Below, in pieces: positions 52,247 to 62,585 of a DNA stretch of 64,000 nt (its first letter is position 1; the number at the start of each line of letters is the position of its first letter). The notes below the pieces were generated by a model. It was not told the origin of the DNA, searched no databases, and saw only the letters and a list, made by a program, of their open reading frames with translations. The position numbers were made by a program, and so were the translations under genes. The stretch comes from an uncultured Romboutsia sp. GTDB lineage: Bacteria > Bacillota > Clostridia > Peptostreptococcales > Peptostreptococcaceae. The DNA lies in contig CAJFPU010000002.1 in assembly GCA_904418825.1 (NCBI GenBank), positions 1 through 64,000 on the forward strand. Direction: 5' to 3'.

Positions 52247-54289
52247 ATGATAAGTATAGATAAATTAAATGAAAATCAATTAAAGGCCGTAGAACATGTA
52301 GATGGACCTTGTATGGTACTTGCAGGACCAGGTTCAGGAAAGACTAGAGTTATAACATATAGAATAGCAAATATGGTTGTAAACAAAGATATAAAGCCTA
52401 CGAGCATACTTGCAATAAGTTTTACAAAAGCATCATCGATGGAAATGAAAAATAGAGCATTAGCTTTAAGTAATGATTTTAGAATGAATAAGGTTACATA
52501 TGGAACATTTCATTCTGTATTTTTTAGAATATTAAGATATTTTGAAAATTATAATATAGAAAGTATCTTGGATGAAAAAACAAAGAGGATTGGGCTAAAA
52601 AATATATTAAAAGGGTTGAATATAGAAAATGCAGATGATGATGAAACTATTGGACAAGTTATAAATGAAATTTCATATGTGAAAAATGAATTGATGGATA
52701 AAAGAGATTTTAAATCAGAGGTATTGACTAGTGATGAGTTTATAAAGGTATATAATTACTATGAAGAATATAAAGAGCAAATTAATAAGATAGATTTTGA
52801 TGATATGTTAATCAAGACATATGAATTATTAAAAAATAATAAATCGGCTTTAGATAGAGTTAGAAGTGCATATAGATATATTCTTGTAGATGAGTTTCAA
52901 GATATAAATAAGGTTCAATTTGAAGCATTGAAATTAATAGCAAATCCAAATAATAATATATTTGTAGTAGGAGATGAAGATCAAAGTATATATGGATTTA
53001 GAGGATCTAGACCAGACTTTTTATTAGAATTTGAAGAATATTTTTTAAATACTAATAAAGTATTATTGGATATTAATTATAGGTCTAAAGGTGAGATAAT
53101 AGATATAGCTAATAGATTAATAGAGAAAAATGAAAATAGATATGAGAAAGTTATAAAATGTGGCCAAGGTAACGGAGCAAATGTAAATTATATTTCGCCT
53201 GAGGATTCAGAGGAAGAAGCAGTATATATAGCAAAAGATATAAAAAATAAGGTTCAAGAAGATTATACAGAGTATACTGATTTTGCTGTAATATATAGAA
53301 CTAACATACAATCAAGAGCGTTAGTTGATGTATTTATGGATATGAGAATACCGTTTGTAGTTAAGGATTCAATAGTTACAATATATGATCATTGGGCAGC
53401 TCAAGATATACTTTCGTATTTAAAGATAGGTGTTAATCCAAATTCTAATAAAGATTGGATCAGAATTATAAATAAACCTTTTAGATATATATCTAAAGAT
53501 AATTTAAATTTAATAAAGGATGAACCTGATTTTATAAATGCTTTGATAAATAAATGTGATTTACATCCAAAGCAAGTTAAAACTATAAATGATTTAGATA
53601 TAGATATAAGTTATGTAAAGGGGCTTAATCCTAAAAATGCAATATCTTATATAAGAACAACTTTAGATTATGATAGATATATTTTGGATTATTGTACTAA
53701 TAGAAAAATAAAGACTAATGGGCTTATTGAAATATTAAATGAACTTGAAAGTTCAGCTACTAACTTTAAAACTATACAAGAATACTTAGATCATATAGAA
53801 AGAGTAAAATCTGAGATAGTAGATAATAAAAATAACAAGGAAACAGATGGTGTTATTTTTACAACTATGCATAGTGCAAAAGGATTAGAGTTTAAAAATG
53901 TTTATATAATAGGTGCTAATGAAGGTACAATACCACATGAAAAATCTTATGAAATAGATGATGAAGAAAAGAAAAATGATCAAATTGAAGAAGAAAGAAG
54001 ACTTATGTATGTAGCAATAACAAGGGCTGAAGAGAATATATGTATAAGTTCTCCGATTAATAAGTATGGCAAAAGGGTTTCAAAATCAAGATTTGTGGAA
54101 GATATAAAGGCTCCAACTAAAAAAGAAATGGATAGTATAACTATAGGAGATAAAATATATCATAAAAAATTTAAAGAAGGTATTATAGTAGAAAAGAATG
54201 GTGATTCTATAAAAATTAGATTTAAAGATGTAGATAGAGTGTTAAATTCAAAAGTATGTTTAACAAAAAGAATAATATGGAAAATATAG
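52247..54289 (+). CDS. UvrD/PcrA-type ATP-dependent DNA helicase
   Basis: LAGPGSGKTRVITYRIANM; VDEFQDIN; VGDEDQSIYGFRGS; TMHSAKGLEFKNVYIIG; RRLMYVAITRA. Confidence 0.95.
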   Translation: MISIDKLNENQLKAVEHVDGPCMVLAGPGSGKTRVITYRIANMVVNKDIKPTSILAISFTKASSMEMKNRALALSNDFRMNKVTYGTFHSVFFRILRYFENYNIESILDEKTKRIGLKNILKGLNIENADDDETIGQVINEISYVKNELMDKRDFKSEVLTSDEFIKVYNYYEEYKEQINKIDFDDMLIKTYELLKNNKSALDRVRSAYRYILVDEFQDINKVQFEALKLIANPNNNIFVVGDEDQSIYGFRGSRPDFLLEFEEYFLNTNKVLLDINYRSKGEIIDIANRLIEKNENRYEKVIKCGQGNGANVNYISPEDSEEEAVYIAKDIKNKVQEDYTEYTDFAVIYRTNIQSRALVDVFMDMRIPFVVKDSIVTIYDHWAAQDILSYLKIGVNPNSNKDWIRIINKPFRYISKDNLNLIKDEPDFINALINKCDLHPKQVKTINDLDIDISYVKGLNPKNAISYIRTTLDYDRYILDYCTNRKIKTNGLIEILNELESSATNFKTIQEYLDHIERVKSEIVDNKNNKETDGVIFTTMHSAKGLEFKNVYIIGANEGTIPHEKSYEIDDEEKKNDQIEEERRLMYVAITRAEENICISSPINKYGKRVSKSRFVEDIKAPTKKEMDSITIGDKIYHKKFKEGIIVEKNGDSIKIRFKDVDRVLNSKVCLTKRIIWKI

Positions 54290-54310
54290 AGAAATTATAG
54301 AGTATAATTT

Positions 54311-54661
54311 ATGAAAAATATAGTTATCAAGGGGGACTATAAAAATTACTATTTATCTATGCATAAAGATATAGATAAATTAATATTAGAAGGAATAAAT
54401 GATAATATTGAAATTTCTAAGAATATAATATGTGATTATAATATAAAATATATAGATTTTAAAAGAGATATAATAGATATAGTTGTAAGAATTATTATAG
54501 GAGTTTTTCTTATTGGACCAATGGGGGTATTATCAGGATTTATAGCTAATAAAAATTTTATATCATATAGATTAATTTCTATAGAGTTTAAGAATGGAAA
54601 TAAATCTTTAGTTAAAATTGATAATAGAACATTTAAATATTTTGTACAAAAAGTATATTAA
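54311..54661 (+). CDS. Hypothetical protein with one hydrophobic segment, 116 aa
   Basis: IVVRIIIGVFLIGPMGVLSGFIA; immediately downstream of the helicase. Confidence 0.6.
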   Translation: MKNIVIKGDYKNYYLSMHKDIDKLILEGINDNIEISKNIICDYNIKYIDFKRDIIDIVVRIIIGVFLIGPMGVLSGFIANKNFISYRLISIEFKNGNKSLVKIDNRTFKYFVQKVY

Positions 54662-54667
54662 AATAAT

Positions 54668-54702
54668 AAACCTCTCTATTTTTAAATATTAGAGAGGTTT
54701 TA
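54668..54702. terminator. Bidirectional terminator
   Basis: AAACCTCTCTA...TTAGAGAGGTTTT between convergent genes. Confidence 0.88.
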
Positions 54703-54705
54703 TAA

Positions 54706-55698
54706 TTAATAATATATCCCTTTTTCAAAAAAATCTTTTATTTCATCCAAATTATTAGTCTTTCCAAGTGCTAACATAAGTTTTATTCTAGCTTTTTGAC
54801 CTGGAAGTTCTCCACCAAATATACATCCGATATTTCTTAAATCTCTACCAGAACCTAAATAACCATAGCTATCGAAAACTCTACCTGAATGACATCTAGA
54901 AACTATAACAACAGGTATATCTTTTTCTCTAGCGTATTTTATACCATCATACATTTTAGGAGGTACATTACCTCTACCCATTGCTTCAATTACAATTCCT
55001 TTATAACCACTATCAGCTGCAAATTTAATAAAATCTTCATTCATTCCAATTCCAGATTTTATTAAAGCAACCTTTGATTCAACTATATCAGTATCTATTA
55101 TAGTTCTAGCTTCTGTATTTTTAAATATTACCAACTCATTACAATCAATTATACCTATTGGACCTTTACTTAATGATTTAAACGTATTTAAAGCTAAAGT
55201 ATCAGTTTTAGTTGCTTCAGAAGCTAATAAAACTTCATTATTTAAAACTATAAAAACACCTTTACCAATAGCTTTATCTGATATAGCTGTACAAACTGCA
55301 GCAGATAAATTGCTAGGGCCATCATATCCAAGTTCAGAGCTACTTCTCATAGCACCTGTAACTATAACTGGTTTTTGACTAGATATAGTTAAATCTAAGA
55401 AATAAGCAGTTTCTTCTAAACTATCAGTACCATGAGTTATAACAGCACCACAGATATCTTCTCTTTCTAGTAAATTATTAATATAATGTTTTAATTCTAT
55501 TAATTTTTCTGGTGTCATATGAGGTCCAGGTATTTCTGAAAAATTAAATACTTCAATAGCTGCAACTTTATCTATATTTGTAACCATTGACATTATTTGT
55601 TCTCCTGATAGAGTAGGAATAGCTGCTCCAATGTTTTCATCTACTGTCATAGAAATAGTACCACCAGTAAATATTATAGCTACTTTTTTCTTGTTCAT
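54706..55698 (-). CDS. ansA: L-asparaginase
   Basis: IFTGGTISMTVDE; GAVITHGTDSLEETAYFLDLT; GAMRSSSELGYDGPSNL; start ATG after GGTGGGTGAT. Confidence 0.93.
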   Translation of the reverse strand: MNKKKVAIIFTGGTISMTVDENIGAAIPTLSGEQIMSMVTNIDKVAAIEVFNFSEIPGPHMTPEKLIELKHYINNLLEREDICGAVITHGTDSLEETAYFLDLTISSQKPVIVTGAMRSSSELGYDGPSNLSAAVCTAISDKAIGKGVFIVLNNEVLLASEATKTDTLALNTFKSLSKGPIGIIDCNELVIFKNTEARTIIDTDIVESKVALIKSGIGMNEDFIKFAADSGYKGIVIEAMGRGNVPPKMYDGIKYAREKDIPVVIVSRCHSGRVFDSYGYLGSGRDLRNIGCIFGGELPGQKARIKLMLALGKTNNLDEIKDFFEKGIYY

Positions 55699-55833
55699 TA
55701 TAATATCACCCACCTTTTTATATTAAAAACAGGTAAAACTGTTTTAGATTTTGTCGTATAAACACATTTATAATGTATATTTATATAAATTATATCAAAA
55801 AAAAACTATATAAGTCTATAATTAAAAAAATAT

Positions 55834-55972
55834 AAAAAAAGAGCTTGGGGAAGCTCTTTTTCGCTAAATTGACTTCCGTTGTCAACTTAACAATAATGGA
55901 TATAAAGTCTATCCGTTCAAAAGGGGTATTGGGAATAGAGATTTTAATTAAGGTTATCAGGGGGATAACCAT
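55834..55972 (-). ncRNA. Candidate sRNA copy B
   Basis: Minus strand: TTGATT-N17-TATTAT (56007-55979), 5' hairpin GGTTATC-CCCCT-GATAACC, C-rich stretch ATTCCCAATACCCC, terminator GAGCTTCCCCAAGCTC-TTTTTTT. Confidence 0.75.
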
Positions 55973-56015
55973 GTATTAATAATAACAAAGTTCGACATTA
56001 AAATCAATAGTTTTT
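55921..56015. repeat. Direct repeat unit 1 of the tandem sRNA locus
   Basis: About 95 bp, near-identical to 56111-56205. Confidence 0.95.
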
Positions 56016-56045
56016 CAAAAAAATATAAAAAATTTAAAAATACAA

Positions 56046-56161
56046 AATAAAAAACCTACTTCGAATCCGATCGTGAAGTAGGCTATAAATGAATATAAAT
56101 TATTCATTTAAAGGGGTATTGGGAATAGAGATTTTACTAAGGTTATCAGGGGGATAACCAT
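56046..56161 (-). ncRNA. Candidate sRNA copy A
   Basis: Minus strand: TTGATT-N17-TATTAT (56196-56168), GGTTATC-CCCCT-GATAACC, ATTCCCAATACCCC, terminator CCTACTTCACGATCGGATTCGAAGTAGG-TTTTTTATTTT. Confidence 0.78.
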
Positions 56162-56205
56162 GTATTAATAATAACAAAGTTCGACACCAAAATCAATAGT
56201 TTTTT
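56111..56205. repeat. Direct repeat unit 2 of the tandem sRNA locus
   Basis: Near-identical to 55921-56015. Confidence 0.95.
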
Positions 56206-56455
56206 ACAAAAACATCAAAAATATTACATTTTATATAGTATAAATATTTTTTTTACGTAGTGAAAAATTTAATTTATACTATTACGTTATTATATGTTAA
56301 AAAATAAAAAATTTAATGATATAATAAATAGATACGATTTTATAAATAATAGTTATTGAAATTGAAATTTTAATATTTTTGATAATTAATAGATTAAGTT
56401 GGTAAAAATAAAATAAATAATAAAATCTATATAATAGAGAAAGTTGGTGCAATGT

Positions 56456-57607
56456 ATGGATATATATTTAGATAACAGTGCTACAACGAAGCCATATAAA
56501 GAAGTTATAGATAAAATGGTTTATGCACTTAGCACAGACTATGCTAATCCATCTTCTTTACATAGAAAAGGTATAGAAGTTGAAAAGAATATAAAAAATA
56601 TAAGACAAAATATAGCTAGAACTCTAGGTGCAAAAGATAAAGAAATATATTTTACATCTGGAGGAACAGAATCTAATAACACTATAATAAGAAGCGTTGT
56701 TTCTTTAAATAAGAAAAGAAAGAATCATATAATATCTACTACGATAGAGCATCCATCAGTATTAAATACTTTAAAGGATTTAGAATCTGAAGGGTGTGAA
56801 GTTACATATTTAGAAGTTGATAAAGAAGGAAGAATAGATATAGAAGAGTTCAAAAATGCATTAAAACCTACAACTTGTCTTGTTACAATAATGCATGTTA
56901 ACAATGAAGTTGGAAGTATACAACCAATACAAGAAATAGGTAAGCATCTTAAAACATTAAAAGATAAAGTATATTTACATGTAGATGCTGTTCAATCTTA
57001 TACTAAGATAAATTTTAAACCATCAAAATATAATATAGACTTTATGAGTGTAAGTGGTCATAAATTCCATGGTCCAAAAGGAATAGGATTTATGTATATT
57101 AAGGAAAATAACAGAATAAAGCCTATTTTAACTGGTGGAGGACAAGAAATAGGAATAAGATCAGGAACAGAAAATACACCAGGTATATATGGCTTAGGAG
57201 AAGCTATAAGAATAATAAATGAAGAATTAGATGCTAAAATAGAAAATATGAAAAATCTAAGAGATTTATTAAAAAAAGAAATAACTGAAAACATAGAAGA
57301 TATAAAGTTGAACTCTCCAGAAGATGGAGTTTGCCATATATTAAATGTTACTTTTTATGGAATAAAAGGAGAGGTGTTACTTCATTATCTAGAGCAAAAA
57401 GGTGTATATGTATCTACTGGTTCAGCTTGTTCATCTAAGAAAAAAGGTAGTCATGTATTAAATGCCATGGGACTTTCTCCACAAGAAATAGAAGGAGCAA
57501 TAAGATTTAGTTTATCTGATTTAAATACAGAAGAAGAAATAAAAGAAGCTGTTAAAATAGTTAAAGAATCTGTAAGTGATTTGAGAATGATAATGAGAAG
57601 AAGATAA
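56456..57607 (+). CDS. Cysteine desulfurase (NifS/IscS family)
   Basis: YLDNSATTKPYKEV; FTSGGTESNN; SVSGHKFHGPKGIGF; STGSACSSKKKG. Confidence 0.95.
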   Translation: MDIYLDNSATTKPYKEVIDKMVYALSTDYANPSSLHRKGIEVEKNIKNIRQNIARTLGAKDKEIYFTSGGTESNNTIIRSVVSLNKKRKNHIISTTIEHPSVLNTLKDLESEGCEVTYLEVDKEGRIDIEEFKNALKPTTCLVTIMHVNNEVGSIQPIQEIGKHLKTLKDKVYLHVDAVQSYTKINFKPSKYNIDFMSVSGHKFHGPKGIGFMYIKENNRIKPILTGGGQEIGIRSGTENTPGIYGLGEAIRIINEELDAKIENMKNLRDLLKKEITENIEDIKLNSPEDGVCHILNVTFYGIKGEVLLHYLEQKGVYVSTGSACSSKKKGSHVLNAMGLSPQEIEGAIRFSLSDLNTEEEIKEAVKIVKESVSDLRMIMRRR

Positions 57608-57649
57608 TTAATGTTAAGAATGACAAAATTAAGTTAAGAGGTGGAAAAA

Positions 57650-58822
57650 TTGTACAATATATTAATAGTTAAGTACGGAGAAATAGGTGTAAAAGGTAAA
57701 AACAGATATATATTTGAGAACAAACTTATAAAAAATGTAAAGAATATATTAAAGCCTATAGGAAAGTTTAATGTATATAAAGAATATGGAAGAATATACG
57801 TTGATTTAGATGGATATGATTATGAAGAAATAGTAGAGGAAGTTAGAAAAGTATTTGGTATAGTTGGTGTTTGTCCGGCCGTAAGAGCAGAAAAAGATTA
57901 TAACTTATTAAAAGAATTAGCATTAAAAATGCTAGAAGAAAAAATAGAACAAGGATATAAATCTTTTAAAGTTGACTCAAGAAGAGGAGATAAAGATTTT
58001 AAATTAACTTCTCAAGAAATGAGTTTAGATATAGGAGGCTATCTTGTATCTCAAGTAAAAGATAAAATAGCAGTAGATGTTAGAAATCCAGAAGTTAAAA
58101 TACATTGTGAATTAAGACAAAATCATGTAATGGTATATAGTGATACAATACCAGGTTATGGTGGATTACCTTTAGGAACTAATGGTAGAGCAATGTCACT
58201 TTTATCAGGTGGTATAGATTCTCCAGTAGCATCATGGATGGTAGCTAAAAGAGGTATGGAGTTAGAATGTATACATTTCCATAGCTATCCTTTTACTAGT
58301 GAAAAGTCACAAGAGAAGGTTAGAGACTTAGCTCAAATTTTAGCTAAGTATTGTGGTAGAGTAAGACTTCATAAAGTAAATATGTTAGAAATACAAAAAG
58401 CTATAGGTTTAAATTGTAAAGATGAAGAAATGACTATAATTTCAAGAAGATTTATGATGAGAATCGCACAACAAGTAGCGGAGAGTAGACATTGTGATGC
58501 ATTAGTTACAGGGGAGAGTATAGGACAAGTTGCATCTCAAACAATACAAGGTTTAACTTGTACAAATGCTTCAGTAAGTATGCCAGTATTTAGACCTCTT
58601 ATAGCTATGGATAAAACTGAGATAATAGAAGTAGCTCAAAAAATAGGAACGTTTGAAACATCTATATTACCAGAAGAAGATTGTTGTACAGTTTTCTCTC
58701 CTAAGAAACCAGTTACAAAACCTAAACTAGATAGAATAGAAAGATCTGAAAATGCATTAGACGTAGAAAAATTAATACAAGATGCAATAGATAACATGGA
58801 AGTTGAAGATATAGAATTTTAA
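57650..58822 (+). CDS. thiI: tRNA 4-thiouridine synthase ThiI (TTG start likely)
   Basis: [32 protein letters not shown]; adjacent to the cysteine desulfurase. Confidence 0.95.
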   Translation: MYNILIVKYGEIGVKGKNRYIFENKLIKNVKNILKPIGKFNVYKEYGRIYVDLDGYDYEEIVEEVRKVFGIVGVCPAVRAEKDYNLLKELALKMLEEKIEQGYKSFKVDSRRGDKDFKLTSQEMSLDIGGYLVSQVKDKIAVDVRNPEVKIHCELRQNHVMVYSDTIPGYGGLPLGTNGRAMSLLSGGIDSPVASWMVAKRGMELECIHFHSYPFTSEKSQEKVRDLAQILAKYCGRVRLHKVNMLEIQKAIGLNCKDEEMTIISRRFMMRIAQQVAESRHCDALVTGESIGQVASQTIQGLTCTNASVSMPVFRPLIAMDKTEIIEVAQKIGTFETSILPEEDCCTVFSPKKPVTKPKLDRIERSENALDVEKLIQDAIDNMEVEDIEF

Positions 58823-58824
58823 TA

Positions 58825-58868
58825 TAAAAAATCCGTTATAATATAATATTTATTATAGCGGATTTTTT
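58825..58868. terminator. Bidirectional terminator
   Basis: AAAAAATCCGTTATAATA...TATTATAGCGGATTTTTT between convergent genes. Confidence 0.88.
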
Positions 58869-58876
58869 ATTAATAT

Positions 58877-59629
58877 TTATTTAGATTTACTATTAAATAC
58901 TTTAACACCGAACTTTTCTACTATTTCACTAGCTTTAGCAACATCTTCACTAGTAGCATCTTCAATATCTTTTAATTCGTAATTTAACCCCATACTTTCC
59001 CATTTATGAACACCTATAGAATGATATGGTAAGAATTCAAATCTTTCTACATTATTAAGTTTAGATACAAATTCACCTAATGCTTCTAAGTTTTCTTTAG
59101 TATCTGTTATACCTGGAACTAATACGTGTCTTATCCAAACTGGTATATTTCTTTCATCTAAATGTTTAGCTAACTTAAGTGATTTTTCAACTCCTACACC
59201 AGTTAATTCTTTAGATTCTTCTTCTAGCATATGTTTTAAATCAAGTAATACAAGATCAGTATTATCTAATATAGGATCTATAACATCAATATTTACAAAT
59301 CCAGATGTATCTAAACAAGTGTGTATTTTATTTTCTTTAGCTTTAATAAATAACTCTTTTAAAAACTCAGGTTGTAAAGTTGCTTCACCACCAGATACAG
59401 TTATTCCACCGCCTGAAGCATTCATATATGATTTGTATTTTAAGGCTTGAGTAATTACTTCATCTGTTGTATATTCTTTGCCTAACTTTGTATCCCAAGT
59501 ATCTCTATTGTGACAATACTTGCATCTTAATGCACATCCTTGCATAAATAATATAAATCTTATTCCTGGACCATCTACTGTTCCAAATGTTTCTATTGAA
59601 TGAACTCTTCCTTTTACCATAATAGTCAC
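58877..59629 (-). CDS. pflA: Pyruvate formate-lyase activating enzyme
   Basis: GTVDGPGIRFILFMQGCALRCKYCHNRDTWD radical SAM motif. Confidence 0.96.
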   Translation of the reverse strand: MTIMVKGRVHSIETFGTVDGPGIRFILFMQGCALRCKYCHNRDTWDTKLGKEYTTDEVITQALKYKSYMNASGGGITVSGGEATLQPEFLKELFIKAKENKIHTCLDTSGFVNIDVIDPILDNTDLVLLDLKHMLEEESKELTGVGVEKSLKLAKHLDERNIPVWIRHVLVPGITDTKENLEALGEFVSKLNNVERFEFLPYHSIGVHKWESMGLNYELKDIEDATSEDVAKASEIVEKFGVKVFNSKSK

Positions 59630-59917
59630 CTCTAAGTTGATTTTAATTAAATTTATTCCGAGATAATTTAATATACTGTATACAAAACAATATAATTAAA
59701 TTATATGATATTCCTTATTTTAAGTCTATATAAATTGATAATGAATTATTCTATTTCGATATTATAATAATACCCAAAATAAGAAGACTAAAACTAAATT
59801 TAAAGATTTTACAAAAAATATTAATTATATAATGTGATAAGTAGAAAAGTAGAAGAGAAAATATAAAATAATAAAGGATAAATATATTAGATTTGGATAA
59901 AATAAGATTATAAGAAT

Positions 59918-59960
59918 AAAAAAAGAGAGTGTAAGTTGATGAGACTTACACTCTAAAAAA
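59918..59960 (-). terminator. Rho-independent terminator downstream of pflB
   Basis: Minus: AGAGTGTAAGTCTCATCAACTTACACTCT-CTTTTTTT. Confidence 0.85.
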
Positions 59961-59983
59961 TATATATACTTTGATTATTGATG

Positions 59984-60019
59984 ATTAAATCTTACTAGTG
60001 AGCGGGGGTAAGATTTAAT
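59984..60019 (-). ncRNA. pflB 3'UTR stem-loop with C-rich apical loop
   Basis: Minus: ATTAAATCTTAC-CCCCGCTCACTA-GTAAGATTTAAT, 12-bp perfect stem. Confidence 0.55.
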
Positions 60020-60045
60020 TAATAAAATTTATTTGAAGTTATAAA

Positions 60046-62277
60046 TTAAGCCATTTTTCCGTGGAATGTTCTATTTATAACGTCTAATTGTTGTTCTTTA
60101 GTTAATTTTATGAAGTTAACAGCATATCCTGAAACTCTTATAGTTAATTGAGGATATTTTTCTGGATGTTCCATAGCATCTTCTAGAGTAGCTCTATCAA
60201 ATACGTTAACGTTTAAGTGATGAGCTCCATCTGTGAAGTATCCATCCATCATACAAGAAAGATTTTTAATTCTTTCATTCATATCTTTTCCTAAAGCACC
60301 AGGTACTATAGAGAAAGTATTAGATATACCATCTTGAGAATGCTCATATGGTAATTTTGCAACAGATGATAATGAAGCTAAAGCACCACTATTATCTCTT
60401 CCGTGCATTGGGTTAGCTCCTGGAGCGAATGGAGCACCAGCTCTTCTACCACATGGAGTGTTACCAGTTTTCTTACCGTAAACAACGTTTGAAGTTATTG
60501 TTAATACTGATTGAGTATGAACAGAATTTCTGTAAGTTTTGTTCTTTCTTATTTTGTTCATCATAGACTCAACTAAGTATACAGCTATATCGTCAACTCT
60601 ATCATCGTTGTTTCCATATTTTGGATAATCTCCTTCTATTTCGAAGTCTACAGCTACACCAGCTTCATTTCTTATAGTTTTAACTTTAGCATATTTTATA
60701 GCAGATAATGAGTCAGCAGCAACTGATAAACCAGCTATACCACAAGCCATAGTTCTGAATACATCTCTATCATGTAAAGCCATTTCTAATGCTTCATAAG
60801 AGTACTTATCATGCATGTAGTGGATTACGTTTAATGTATTTACATATAAGTTTGCTAACCAATCAGTGAATGGTTCGAATCTTTCCATTACTTTATCGTA
60901 ATCTAAGTATTCATCCATTATTGGCTCAAATCTTGGTCCTACTTGAACACCTGATTTTTCATCAACCCCACCGTTTATAGCGTATAATAAAGTTTTAGCT
61001 AAGTTAACTCTAGCTCCGAAGAATTGCATTTGCTTACCTATTCTCATTGCAGATACACAACAAGCTATTCCGTAGTCATCTCCCCAGTAAGGTCTCATTA
61101 AGTCATCGTTCTCATATTGAACTGAACTTGTATCTATAGATACTTTAGAACAGAAGTCTTTGAATCCTTGTGGGAAATCTTTAGACCAAAGTACTGTTAA
61201 GTTTGGTTCTGGAGAAGGTCCTATAGTGTAAAGAGTATTTAAAACTCTGAATGAGTTTTTAGTTACTAATGTTCTACCATCTACACCCATACCACCGATT
61301 GACTCAGTTACCCAAGTTGGGTCTCCAGAGAATAATTCATTATAATCAGGAGTTCTTAAGAATTTAACCATTCTTAATTTCATAACGAAGTGGTCCATTA
61401 ATTCTTGAACTTCTTCTTCAGTTATAGTTCCAGCTTTTAAATCTCTTTCGAAGTATATATCTAAGAAAGTAGAAGTTCTACCTATTGACATAGCAGCACC
61501 GTTTTGATCTTTTATAGCTGCTAAGTAAGCAAAGTATAACCATTGTACAGCTTCTCTTGAGTTAGTAGCTGGTCCTGATATATCGAATCCGTAAGATTCA
61601 GCCATTCTCTTTAATGCTTGTAAAGCTTTTATTTGATCAGATATTTCTTCTCTTAATCTTATTGTATCTTCATCCATGCAAGAAACTTCTAAAGAAAGTT
61701 TTTGCTCGTTTTTATCTTCTATTAATCTATCTACACCGTATAAAGCAACTCTTCTGTAGTCACCTATTATTCTTCCTCTTCCGTAAGCATCTGGAAGACC
61801 AGTTATTATACCAGATTTTCTAGCTGCTCTCATTTCTGAAGTATAAGCATCGAAAACACCTTGGTTATGAGTTTTTCTGTACTTAGTGAATATTTCACTT
61901 ACTTGTGGATCACACTTGAATCCGTAAGCTTCACAAGCACTTTCAACCATTCTTATACCACCTTCTGGCATTATAGCTCTTTTTAAAGGTGCATCAGTTT
62001 GTAAACCTACAACAGTTTCTAAATCTTTATTTATATATCCAGGTGCATAAGCATCTATAGCTGATACTGTTTTAGTATCAACGTCAAGTGTACCACCATT
62101 TTCTCTTTCTTTTTTAAATAACTCCATTACCTCTTCCCATAATTGCTTAGTGTTTTCAGTAGCACCAGCTAAGAAAGAGTCATCTCCTTCATATGGAGTG
62201 TAGTTTGCTTGGATGAACCCTCTAACATCTATTTCCTTAGTCCATCTACCTTCTTTAAATCCTTGCCATGCTTTCAT
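60046..62277 (-). CDS. pflB: Formate C-acetyltransferase (pyruvate formate-lyase)
   Basis: [34 protein letters not shown] (active-site CC); glycyl radical RVSGYAVNF. Confidence 0.98.
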   Translation of the reverse strand: MKAWQGFKEGRWTKEIDVRGFIQANYTPYEGDDSFLAGATENTKQLWEEVMELFKKERENGGTLDVDTKTVSAIDAYAPGYINKDLETVVGLQTDAPLKRAIMPEGGIRMVESACEAYGFKCDPQVSEIFTKYRKTHNQGVFDAYTSEMRAARKSGIITGLPDAYGRGRIIGDYRRVALYGVDRLIEDKNEQKLSLEVSCMDEDTIRLREEISDQIKALQALKRMAESYGFDISGPATNSREAVQWLYFAYLAAIKDQNGAAMSIGRTSTFLDIYFERDLKAGTITEEEVQELMDHFVMKLRMVKFLRTPDYNELFSGDPTWVTESIGGMGVDGRTLVTKNSFRVLNTLYTIGPSPEPNLTVLWSKDFPQGFKDFCSKVSIDTSSVQYENDDLMRPYWGDDYGIACCVSAMRIGKQMQFFGARVNLAKTLLYAINGGVDEKSGVQVGPRFEPIMDEYLDYDKVMERFEPFTDWLANLYVNTLNVIHYMHDKYSYEALEMALHDRDVFRTMACGIAGLSVAADSLSAIKYAKVKTIRNEAGVAVDFEIEGDYPKYGNNDDRVDDIAVYLVESMMNKIRKNKTYRNSVHTQSVLTITSNVVYGKKTGNTPCGRRAGAPFAPGANPMHGRDNSGALASLSSVAKLPYEHSQDGISNTFSIVPGALGKDMNERIKNLSCMMDGYFTDGAHHLNVNVFDRATLEDAMEHPEKYPQLTIRVSGYAVNFIKLTKEQQLDVINRTFHGKMA

Positions 62278-62585
62278 GTGAATAGCCTCCTTAAGTTAAG
62301 GTTTTAAAATTTTTATTTGTTATATTTATATTAAATCTAGCTAGATAATTTTTAACAATATAATAATAACATATCACTAGTATTTTGTATACATAAAAAA
62401 TATATATAATATTGTCTTATAATGATTAAATTTATTAAATATTTTTACATAAAAATATATACCCAGGGATTATACCTTTAAACTTATACTTATAAAAAAA
62501 TATAAAATTTTTTATAAGTAAGTTAAAAGAATAACATATGTATATATATATTGAATATCTATTTAATATAAGGGGGTACTTATAT

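Noticed and set aside
55790-55972. 60-aa minus-strand ORF over the sRNA locus
   Set aside because: It runs through an RNA hairpin and terminator, its composition looks non-coding, and the second repeat copy does not preserve the ORF.
55834-56205. CRISPR-like interpretation of the direct repeats
   Set aside because: Only two units of about 95 bp, with promoter and terminator architecture; no short regular repeat-spacer series and no cas genes.
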